In this document: positions 53,991 through 64,000 of the stretch, piece after piece
Position numbering within the stretch: the stretch's first letter is position 1
Layout: every line of letters begins with the position of its first letter
Assembly: GCA_033032175.1 (NCBI GenBank)
Contig: CM065328.1
Coordinates: forward strand, 8,928,690-8,992,689
Direction: 5' to 3'
DNA length: 64,000 nt
From: Saturnia japonica
Lineage: Eukaryota; Arthropoda; Insecta; Lepidoptera; Saturniidae
Made by a program: the position numbers and the translations under genes
The notes under the pieces: generated by a model
Database searches by the model: none
Told to the model about the DNA's origin: nothing
The model's input: only the letters and a program-made list of their open reading frames with translations

Positions 53991-56900
53991 ATGCTGCGCT
54001 TTTTGTTTTTTATGATGTGTTTTTCTGGAATAAATACAGCGAGAATTCTAGGAATATTTCCGTTTCCATCTGTAAGTCACCAAGTTGTATTTAAAGCGTA
54101 TGTACAAGAGCTATTGAAACATGGACATGAACTTGTAGTTATTACACCACAGCCGACAGGGTCTACGGATAATTCTGTAAAAAATTTGACAGAAATTGAC
54201 ATCAGTGATATTAGTAATTTTTTCATTATGAAAGTGAGTCCCTCGATTAGTATTGCGAAACGTGGTGTAGTCAGAGATGCAGACACGGTATTTGAAAGTA
54301 ATGCATATGAAGGTATAACCTCTATGTTAGCTGAAGTATTCAAGAAACCTCAAGTGAAAAGTATAATGGAAGATAAAAACCAACATTTTGATTTAATTGT
54401 CGTAGAATCACTTCTGAATTATTTATTAATTTCTAGTAATTTTTTTAATGCACCTGTAATACTTATGTCGACAATGTATGGTTTCCCGGAAGCTTTCGCG
54501 ATTATGGGAGCTGTGAGTAGACATCCAATATTGTATCCAAGTTTCCTTAGAAGCAAATTCAGAGATCTCACAACTTGGGAGACTATAAAAGAATGTTACA
54601 ATGAATATAAAGTAATGAAGAAGTTTCAAGATATTGAAGAATTGGAAAATACATTACTTAAACAAAATTTTGGTCCTGACGCCCCTACGGTACAGCAGCT
54701 AAAGAACAATGTAGCAATGTTGTTCTTAAATTCTCATCCATTGTTTGCTGATAACCGTCCTGTTCCGCCGGGAGTTGTTTTCTTAGGTGCAGTTCATTTG
54801 AAACCAGTGAAGAAATTACCAGAGGTATATATTGCCTAATTATGTTTTAATATTAAGTAGTATTGATAAAAAATAGGAATATAATTTTTAATACATAACA
54901 TAATTAATATTCACAAAATTTTTATAATTTACATTGATAGAAAATATATATTTAATAAATAGTTTTTATTAACAGCTTCAGCAGCGTAATAATATAATAA
55001 GCACTGAATATAAGGTTTGATTTTAGGATTTAAAAACATATCTAGATAATGCAAGAAGAGGTGTAGTTTACGTTAGCTTTGGAAATAATGTTCTTCCCGA
55101 ATTAATGCATAAAGATTTGCTAGAAGCTTTTCTTAATGCTTTCGAAGAATTACCCTATGACGTTTTGTGGAAATACGATGGAAACTTGGAGAAAATGCCA
55201 AAGAACCTGAAAATTCAGAAATGGTTTCCACAAAGAGATCTTCTTAGTGAGTACCATCAAATATTATTACACATAATTACGATGTTTAACGATAGAAAAA
55301 TTTCAATTAATTTTTTTCTATTAATATTTTTTAAATATTTTATTATTCAACACTAATTCATAATAATAACAACAACTTGCAATAACATCAGTTAAGCAGG
55401 ATCTGATCTTCTGTCACTGTTTGTTAAATGTATTTTTTATTATACAAAAAATTGTAATAAATCAAATTATAATTGGACGACTTAATACTAAAAAGCATTC
55501 TCTACCAATCTTCCAGGGGAGCAAGAGAAAGGTGTACATAATATATAGTAAAAAAAAGAAGAAAAAGCTAGCCAATGTTCAATAACCCCAAGTAAAACCT
55601 ACGTTGCGAATACCCTACTTTTTTAATATAGTATTGATATAATTATATTAGAACTACATGGAACCACGTGTTTATCATCCACCTCATAATTTTTTTGATT
55701 ACATTTACAAAAGTTTTAAATTCACGAGTTGACGATATATTTAAAAATTTAACTTATTCTTACTAATATAATGTTACTTCTGATTATTATAATAAATGTG
55801 AAATTTTGTATGTTTGGATGTTTGTTACTAAATCACGCAAAAACGGCTCAACGGATTAGGATGAAATTTGACTCACAAAAAGTCTATGAGCTAGATTAAC
55901 ATATAGGATACTTTTTATTTCGGTAGATGTGATAGCTTAACCGCTATTATTTTATATATTTATGGTTAGTTTATGTTCGATTGTGAAGTATGAATTATCG
56001 GTGTTTAATAAAATTCGTTACACAGATAATTTATGACCTAGATGAACACATAGGGTACTTTTTATCCCGGTAAAAGTTATAGCAATTTATGTTTGTGGTT
56101 AGCTTATGTTTCAACTGTCATCTTAATGCACGAGCTGAGCGAGCGGATCGTGGCAGCAGCCGGCCAGTGCCATAAATAAATAATTATTCTTTGAAAATTC
56201 ATACACAAGTCCTAGAAAGACATAACCTCAAAATTGAAAAAAGAATTTTCTAAAACTATTAGTTTCCGCACTTTTTTCTTCATAGTATATATACCTGATA
56301 TACCTTCGACAAGTAATAAGAATAGCACCGTAACTTTAAATTAAATACAGTTTTATCTTCTACTATCTATATGGTTCAGATAAGAAGCAATGAAACTCAG
56401 GTTCAGATTTCCGTTATTCCTCTATTTTTGATTAAGTTTTTCCATTTTATAATCACATTACTTTTGCCCTAAGTAGCTTTCCACACTCTTATTATGCCCT
56501 TCGCTCAAAAGAGAGACCCTTGTCGTTCTTTTTTTCCTGACTGACTATACTGTTAGCCTTAGGGGCCCTGGAGAGTGAGAGGGAGAGTGTTCTGAAGAGC
56601 TGTTCAACTTTTTTGCCACTTGTCCCTTCCCTAATAGAACCCCATGCGATGGTCTCCGGGGCCACAACTTTATGGTAACCTCCATAACGGCACGAACGAA
56701 GAAATTTGTTACGTGTTATCATTGCCGTACTGTGAAGCTATGAAATTGTTTCCCGGCTAGTGTGTTTCCACCTTCTTACAACATGGATACCCTCAAGCAT
56801 AGCGTGAAGGGATATTTGATCAGTCCGGCATGACAGCGGCTATTGACGATGCATTGCAGATCCCACGGTGGTCCCCGATATTATTAGATTGCACTGTGGT

Positions 56901-58395
56901 TACCATCAGGTTCAGTACAGTTACTTTGACATGCTACGATAAATAAATAAAGTGACTGGAAAATGATAAATAAGAAAACATGACGTTATCGTGCAAAAGC
57001 TATACATAGTTGAGAGTTATTATCTTCTGCTAAATGACACTAAAATGATTACAAAGAATGAAAACAGTGGATTTAAAATTACATAGCTACTAAAGAACTT
57101 TTACTACTTAACAGTATAACCAATTTTACACATAATACCATTAACTTTAGATTTATTTATTGAATGATGACGTCTCGTATCGCGACCATAATAACGCGTT
57201 ATTGTGGCATATGTTTAATTTATATCATTAATTATTTACATAAAACTTTTAACTATCTTTTCATTATTTTTAAATGCTAAGCCACGGGAATAATTGGCAA
57301 TATAATATAAAGTTTTTTTTTTAATTTCAAAAATTGGTTACTCCTGATTTCTAGAACAGCGTCAAATTTAAAAGTTATAATTAAAATTTTTAGTAAAATA
57401 AAATTAAACATGTTTTTTACTTCAACACATATTTTGTTTGACTATAAGCTTAACTCTTAGTCCTTAAATTTATTAACACTTTTCTTTCCCTATTAAATAA
57501 AAATAAATAATATAATTAATAAATATGTAACTTCCTAAGGACAAGTTGTTTTCATGGTTTTTACTTTAATACTTGGCTAGTATTTATTATAAATTCTCAC
57601 ACGAGAAAAAATCAGTTTTAAAATAAATAATTACAAAATAATAATTGAATTCATTATTACCATTTCAGCTCATCCAAATATAAAAGCCTTTGTAACTCAA
57701 GGAGGTTTGCAGTCTACTGACGAAGCTATCGACTCCGGCGTGCCATTAGTTGGTATACCGATGCACAGCGACCAATGGTTCAATACCAATAAATATGTTC
57801 AGCTTGGTATTGGCGTGCAATTAGATGCTCTCACATTGACAGCTAATGATTTGAGTTCTGCTGTTATAAATGTAATCAACGATGAAAGGTAACTTTTCTG
57901 TTTATAATTTTAATTAAACTAATTTAAAAAATAATAATATTACATTACCTACTTAAAATAATAGAATGAGTAGCATAGGAACAAAATTATTATATTGTAG
58001 TATAATATGTAATTTATTTAAATAATTTACAAACGTTATCAATATGTATGCATTGATTAAATAAAGAAATATGAATAACTTATAATATTTATAAAAATTC
58101 TTCTAGTTTCAAGGAAAACATCACACGTTTGAAGGCTATAATAAACGATCAGCCGCAGCGTCCGCTAGAGCGCGCCGTATGGTGGACGGAGCATGTGTTG
58201 CGGCACGGCGGAGCAAGACATCTGCGGTCGCCCGCAGCTAATATGTCTTGGAGTGAATATTTAATGTTGGATATATTCGTTCCTATATTTTTAACGTTAT
58301 TGTGTTTGTTAGCACTAGTTTGTATTTTAATGTATATCACAGTAAAGTCGATAAGTAGTTTTTTAACAAAAAAATCAAAGATTAAGAGAAGCTGA
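53991..58395 (+). CDS. UDP-glycosyltransferase copy 5 (4 exons, intact)
   Basis: Exons: 53991-54824, 55027-55246, 57669-57888, 58107-58395; product 520 aa. The signal peptide begins MLRFLFFMMCFSGINTA; the acceptor-side motif is 'PFPSVSHQVVF'. Exon 2 has 'VSFGNNVLPELM', where the usual Ser of SFGSN is Asn. Exon 3 keeps 'VTQGGLQSTDEAIDSGVP' and 'MHSDQWFN', closest to copy 1. The exon 4 acceptor is the upstream 'ttctag': here the second in-frame AG present in copies 1-4 is lost. One extra codon (Arg) splits the GGAHLR motif into GGARHLR. Membrane helix, then tail KIKRS. Intron 2 is 2.4 kb through repeat insertions. AATAAA at ~58852 is the first clear poly(A) signal. Confidence 0.9.
55247..57668 (+). 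repeat. Intron 2 of UGT copy 5, enlarged by repeats
   Basis: Contains inverted 160-bp modules (55780-55960 and ~55985-56095, minus orientation) and a very short LINE tail (56533-56570: T-run, then 'gttagccttaggggccctgg'). Sequence at 56575-56990 looks repeat-derived but I cannot name it. In the other copies this intron is 116-278 bp, so ~2.2 kb was added here. Confidence 0.6.
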
Positions 58396-59240
58396 TCACT
58401 ATTTTGTTATAGTACTAATTTTGATAAAAAATTGTAATGGATCACCATCTCAAAAACTCTTTATTTGAGTAATAGCAAAGGAATTCCGTTATGGTTGACA
58501 AGGAAATGCTATACAAAATCAAAACATTTTACAAATCAACTATTACCTGTTGTAAAGAGGTTTTTAAGAATAGTTTATACAAAATATTACCTGTGCTCAT
58601 CTATATTTTGCTATAAATCGAATTTTAATCAAACACCTAAATATATAATCGTACTATAGAATTGTAATAATTTATTTATTTACATGAAATAATAATCAAG
58701 ATTAACATCAGAGATGGTCTTAGAAACTTTTAATCCAAGTTTTATTCCGGATTATATACATTTTGGAAAACAAACCATAGTATGGTATTTTTGGTAAAGT
58801 TTTACTGTAATACTGGTTTATTTGACAAGTGGCTTTTGATATTATTTCTATAATAAAAGTTATGCCTAACTAAGTCTTATCATTTATTTTATATATCATA
58901 TTAACATGATGAAAATATAAATACATAATTTTTTCATTATAAAATCTTATTAAAAACAAGCTTTTTTCAATATTTTATTTGCTTTAATTAAATTTTGATA
59001 TTCTTTTCAGCCAACCCTTTAATTTGACATCGGTATCATGGGCTGCATAAAAAATAACTGGTTCACCATCTTTGGGAGTCCGCCGTATTGGATTAAGAAC
59101 AACATCACTTAGTTTACCATACATTGTAATCCAAACTAAATATGCATGCAAAATTTCAGCCCAATCGGTTGTAGATAACTGTTTTAAAATTCCATTACAC
59201 GATTTGACCCATACTATAAATGCAAGTTAAATGAAAACTT
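58396..59240. other. 3' flank of UGT copy 5
   Basis: AT-rich. From ~58990 to 59230 it resembles an interspersed repeat ('ttcagcccaatcggttgtag'). No further UGT exon follows in the window. Confidence 0.4.
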
Positions 59241-61585
59241 ATCTATACATATAATAAAAACGTAACTGATCGATGTCTGTACATAGAAGATATATGAGAA
59301 AAACTATTATTGGGGGTCTCTATAAACGCAGGAGAACCCAAAACAATGATTGTTAGAATTTTTGTCTGTTTGTCTGTTTGCCAACTTTGTGCGCGCTAAT
59401 CTCAGAAACCGCATAACCGATTTGGAAACGGTTTTCACTAATATATTCTGGTAAGGTTCACTTAACATTTAGTGTTTGTTTTACTTCAATAAGTTCATAA
59501 AGAAAAAAGTTATATCGATTTAAAAAATCACGTCGAACATTTTTTGATGAAAATGCTATAAAATAGCTCTGCAGTTGAATTGACTGAAATTTTAGCTATC
59601 TGTATATTATGATTTGTAAAACGATGATGATCGAAACCCTTCATAAATTTAAAAAATGAAGAGTTTAATAAAATGAAATTTCCAATATAAGTTGACCTCA
59701 GATCTATGTGTTAAATCATATTAAAAGGGGGTCTGCATAGGCTGGCTGTTGTCAGTTGAATATAGCTGCGCCGCTGCTAGGGATGGCAATTCATTTCGAA
59801 AAAGATTGATTCGAATCGAACTCTTATGAATCGATTCCCAAAAAATCGATGTCTAAAAGATCGATCTCTCAAAAATTGATCTTTTTTCGATTCACTTTCG
59901 CATTTGTATTAACAATATAAAAATCCCTAAAATAGAAAATTAAAAGGGAACCACAACAGTCGATCTTTTGTAATTTTTACCTTACTAAAGTATCACGTAT
60001 TATAGAGAAACATAGAAAGGTATAGAGAGAGAGAATTTATTACAGGTATATAGTGAAAGAGAATTCATTTCAAAAATTAATTATTATAAACTGTTTTCGT
60101 TAATTTGTTGTTGGGTAATAATTTACTGTTAGTATTTTAATTGGTAAATGACACTATAGAAAATAACTGCATAATGAATTGAATAATCCATACCTACTAA
60201 TATTATAAATGCGAAAGTAATTCTTTCTGTCCCGTCTGTTGCATTTTCAAGCCTAGACCGCTGAACCAATTTTGAAGAATTTTGGTTGACAAAGGTCATT
60301 GGCTACTTTTGGAAATAAAATTAGAAGGGGTGAAAGTTCGTATGAAGAACCCGTTAAACCAATTTTTATGAATAGAGATATATTGGACCTTGGAGACGGA
60401 CATAGGGTACCTTATGGCGCAAAGATAAAACATGAAGGGGTCAAATAGGGGATGAAAGATTATATGAGGATCCCACTATTTCTCAATTTAGGGATATGAA
60501 AATTCATATTTATGATTTTAGGAAGAAATAAAGGGGTTTCGCGTTTTTGAAAAATGAATCGGCAGGGTGGTACAATAGGGATGATTTACAATACCATACG
60601 CATAGAGTGATAAATCCATCTATGATTTTCTATTGCTTTGTCGTGTTTAGAGATCAGTCTGTGTTTATGCAATAATATAGAGGGGTGGTAGGTATCGCGA
60701 CCACCATACAAATAGCGATAAACCCAACTATGAGTTTCTTTTGGTTCATCGTGTTCAGAGATCAGTCGGTGTATATGCAATAATATAGTGGGGTGGTAGG
60801 GATCGCGACCACCATATCTACATCTATCTATACATATAATAAAAACGTAACTGATCGATGTCTGTACATAGAAGATATATGAGAAAAACTATTATTGGGG
60901 GTCTCTATCAAAGCAGGAGAACCCAAAACAATGATTGTTAGAATTTTTGTGTTTGTCTGTTTGCCAACGTTTGTGCGCGCTAATCTCAGAAACGGCTTAA
61001 CTGATTTGTAAACGGTTTCAACTAATATATTTTGGTAAGGTTGACTTAACATTTAGTCTGGTTTTACTTCAATGAGTTCATAAATAAAAAAGTTATATCA
61101 ATTTTAAAAATCAAGTCGAACATTTGTTCGATAAAAACGCTATGAAATAGCTCTTCAGTTGTATTGGCTGAAAATTTGAAACTGGTTTGTAAATTTATGA
61201 TTATTGAAAGTTTACATAAAGTTACAAAATGTACAGTTTCAGAGAATTTTGAACTTTCCAATATGAGTTGACCTTACATCTATATAATAAATCATATTAA
61301 TAAGTGGTCACCCTAGGTTGGATATAATCACGCAAGCAACTCGAGTGCCGCATCGCTGCTAGGCAATTAATTCCGAAAAAGATCGATTCGAATCTAACTC
61401 TGATGTATCGATTCACAATAAATCGAGGTCTAAAAGGCCGATCTCTCCAAAAAATTTACCGTCTTTTATTCACTTTTCAGATTTGTGTTAACAATATAAA
61501 AATCCCTATTATAGAAAACAAAAAGGACACCACAACAATCTATCTTTTGCTATTTTTACCATGCTAAAGAGAAACAAAGAAAGGT

Positions 61586-61619
<34 letters not shown>

Positions 61620-63175
61620 AATTTCAAAAATTTATTATTATAAGCTGTTGTCGTTATTCTGCTATTGGGTAATTTACTGACACCATAGAGAACGACAGCG
61701 TAATGAAATGAATAATCCATACTAATATTATAAATGCGAAAGTAACTCTGTCTGTCCTGTCTGTTGCATTTCACGCCCTGAAATAGACGATGAAGGTTTG
61801 TACGAAGAACGCATCAAACCAAATTTCATGAATTTTGATATAGAGATATATTGGACCTTAAAGAAAGACATTGGCTTACCTTATGTCCTGAAAATAAAAC
61901 TTTAAGAGGTGAAATAGGGGATGAAAGATTGTATGAAGAACTTACTATTTCTAAATTTAGGGATATGAAAATTCATATTTATGCTTTTAGGAAGAAATAA
62001 CAGTGTTCCGTGTTTTAAAAAATAAGGGTGATTTACAATACACATAGACTGCACCCCTTGATACTAAGAAAAATGTTCCTGAGACATAAACTTACATTAT
62101 ACAAGACATATGTCCGTCCTATCATGACATATAAGCTGCGCTACATTCGCTCATACGTCAAAGATCAACATTAATAAATTCCAAATCCTCTAAACCCGAT
62201 TCTTACGCGATCGTACTTCGACACTGCTTTGAATTACGTGAATCTGTTAGTGAAAGCTGCCGCGACTTAAACCCCAAAACCGAACATCCCCCGCGAACAA
62301 CTCCGGCCGCGAATATCTTCACCGACCCCGTTTATAAGATCGAGGAAATAAACAAATACTACTCCACTGTCTCTCCAAACAAAGCGTTCTCGCACCCACG
62401 CCCGCGAAACCACCGTTCCCTCCGCAGGGGATGGGCGGCTAATTTCGCTCCCGCAAACCCGTCACGTCCTCCCTCTCTTACGTCAACTCAAGCCTAGGTC
62501 CGTTCCCTCGGTGTAGAACCCTTGAGTCATGCAGCCGCTCACGCGATACTGGTGACACTGCACTTGCAATCACGTAGCTACCCACACACATAATTACACA
62601 CAATATGTACATACATACGTGCACACCACATAAGTACATAGATCCTGTAAGGGACCTTTTTTTCTTCTTTTTTTACGATAGTTACTTTCGATCATGTTTC
62701 CAGGATACTAAATACATATACACATGTTCATTCCTTTCTCCTAGAGACAGGGAAATGTTATATGTTTGTGTTAGTTTAGCTCAAATTTTCTATAGATAGG
62801 TAATTAGTCAGTTCGCGACCTTTTCACAATCGCGGTAACAGCCCAAGCCGACGTCCGGCCACTTTGGCACCTTTGTGCGTGTGTTGCTCACGCTTTCGCG
62901 GCTGAATGCCTTAAGCGTTCGCCTCCAAGCCTGGTGAAGCTGTCAAAGCCATCAGTGGCTCTATTTCTTTAGGGCCACTTAGGCTAACAGTATAGTCACT
63001 GAGAAAGAAAAAAAACAACTATAATTTTCTTTTGATTTATCGTATTCAGAGATTAGTCAGTGTATATACAGTAATATAGCGGGGTGGTAGGGATCGTGAC
63101 CATCATACACATAGTGTTAAACACATGTATGATTTTCTTTTGGTTTGTCGTGTTCCGAGGTCAGTCCGTGTATAT
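59241..63175 (+). repeat. 1.585-kb tandem duplication, second copy split by a LINE
   Basis: 'tctatacatataataaaaac' starts unit 1 at 59242 and unit 2 at 60827, 1585 bp apart. The units share several hundred bases nearly unchanged ('gggggtctctat...', 'gttagaatttttgt'), then 'gattgattcgaatc', an RTE/SINE-like module ('actaatattataaatgcgaa') and the 'gtggtagggatcgcgaccac' module. Unit 2 is interrupted at ~62045 and resumes at ~63016. The 5' TC and lack of inverted ends would suit a Helitron-like element, but no 3' CTRR hairpin was confirmed. A GA microsatellite lies at ~61588-61616. Confidence 0.65.
62041..63015 (+). mobile_element. Jockey-type LINE, 5'-truncated
   Basis: The coding part is decayed but recognisable: 'YYSTVSPNKAFSHPRPRNHR', then 'RPPSLTSTQA' and a stop at ~62495, matching the ORF2 end of the LINE at 49584. 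The 3' UTR follows ('gtaagggacctttttttctt', 'ccggccactttggcacct', 'aggctaacagtatagtcact') with a short A-rich tail at ~63000-63014. It lies inside unit 2 of the tandem duplication. Confidence 0.75.
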
Positions 63176-63496
63176 CTATACTATTAATAATTTAGTATAG
63201 CGGACGAGTTTTTTTATTTGTTTGTTTAAACATGGTAATCTCTGGACAACGGGTAGCAGTCGGATTCGAAAAATTCTTTTTGTATATGATAGCGAGATTC
63301 ACGAAGAATAGTATAGGCTATCTGCAACTAAGCTAAACCTCTCAGCTAGCCTTAAATATTGATTTTTGTTTAAGTAAGTCGAAGTGAAAGTGTTCCCGAA
63401 CTGCTTTATCCGCATGCGCTGGCGTAATGGTTAGTGATACGTAAATATAATATTCTATAAAAATATTGTTCTTGAGTATATCTAACAAAAGTCTCC

Positions 63497-64000
63497 GGTA
63501 ACATATGCCTATTTCTTAATAGCATAAGCCACAATAAGGTATTTTGCGTGTTTTTATGTTGAAGATTAAAAATTATTTTGAGCTTTATTTTTAGGCTTAT
63601 TATATTAATCCTTACGAACCAAAGTTATTTCATCATAAACACAATTAAAAAATTTCGTTTTATAGTATGTAACTAGCTGTGCCCCTCGGTTTCACCCGAG
63701 TTTTTATCCAACAAATACCGCGCCGCCAACGCGACGGACCCGTGTAATCATAATTGTTATCACTTCTCGCAAGTACAAATTATGTATTTTAATGTTTCAT
63801 TTTCTCCTAAACTATGTGTCCTAATTACATACTATAAAACGAAATTTTTTAATTGTCTTTATGATGAAATAACTTTGGTTCGTAAGGATTAATATAATAA
63901 GCCTAAAAATAAAGCTCAAAATAATTTTTAATCTTCAACATAAAAACACGCAAAATACCTTATTGTGGCTTATGCTATTAAGAAATAGGCATATGTTACC
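63497..64000. repeat. Foldback inverted repeat at the window edge
   Basis: Arm 1 (63497-63672) and arm 2 (63827-64000) are nearly perfect reverse complements of ~174 bp ('taacatatgcctatttctta' against its complement at the end of the window). The ~154-bp spacer starts with 'ctagctgtgcccctcggttt'. The repeat reaches the last base of the window, so it may extend further. Confidence 0.85.

Noticed and set aside
56492..56722. 76-codon minus-strand frame inside a UGT intron
   Set aside because: No recognisable domain; it overlaps repeat-derived sequence including a LINE tail.
1..64000. CRISPR-like arrays or bacterial defence/biosynthetic systems
   Set aside because: No regular short repeats with unique spacers; gene structure, introns and elements are those of an insect genome.

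Overview
The window looks like a piece of a lepidopteran (moth or butterfly) genome. The host genes are a tandem cluster of intron-containing UDP-glycosyltransferases (UGTs) of the lepidopteran UGT33-like type. The AT-rich DNA around them is full of insect transposable elements: BEL/Pao LTR elements, CR1-like, Jockey and RTE LINEs, a tRNA-derived SINE, Tc1/mariner-type and long-TIR DNA elements, and MITEs. No bacterial-style operons, CRISPR arrays or functional tRNA/rRNA genes are visible.

Layout. 1-1819 (-): 5' part of a LINE (ORF1, then the start of the ORF2 endonuclease, running off the left edge). 1820-9070: a broken BEL/Pao complex. Its left half reads + (LTR, gag-protease, RT) and changes to a second BEL family inside the RT; its right half reads - (RNase H, integrase, LTR). 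9419-58395: five UGT genes, all on +, at 9419-12321, 15105-18335, 21794-24406, 32934-36373 and 53991-58395. Each has four exons, with exons 2 and 3 normally 220 bp and a constant intron phase. Four are open throughout (519-520 aa); the third has a one-base insertion in exon 3 and is probably a pseudogene. The spacers hold the other elements: an element with ~500-bp TIRs and a PIN/XPG-like plus CXC ORF (26667-28790), a palindromic Tc1/mariner-type composite (29131-32465), a BEL/Pao element with a target-site duplication and a pol-env fused ORF (40703-46089), an RTE fragment, a SINE, a Jockey LINE with a 12-bp target-site duplication (49041-52957), and a decayed Ty3/gypsy RT. 58396-64000: repeats only, including a 1.585-kb tandem duplication split by a LINE, and a foldback inverted repeat at the right edge.

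Function. The UGTs are predicted ER-membrane enzymes: signal peptide, lumenal sugar-transfer domains, one C-terminal membrane helix and a short lysine-rich cytosolic tail fitting KXKXX retrieval. They would conjugate small lipophilic compounds (plant toxins, insecticides, endogenous metabolites) with UDP-glucose. The array arose by tandem duplication. The first and last copies resemble each other, the three middle copies form a second group, and a GC-rich block of exon 4 is almost unchanged in all five. The transposable elements explain most of the spacer and intron length differences. They show nesting and recombination, but I see no sign that they encode a host function.
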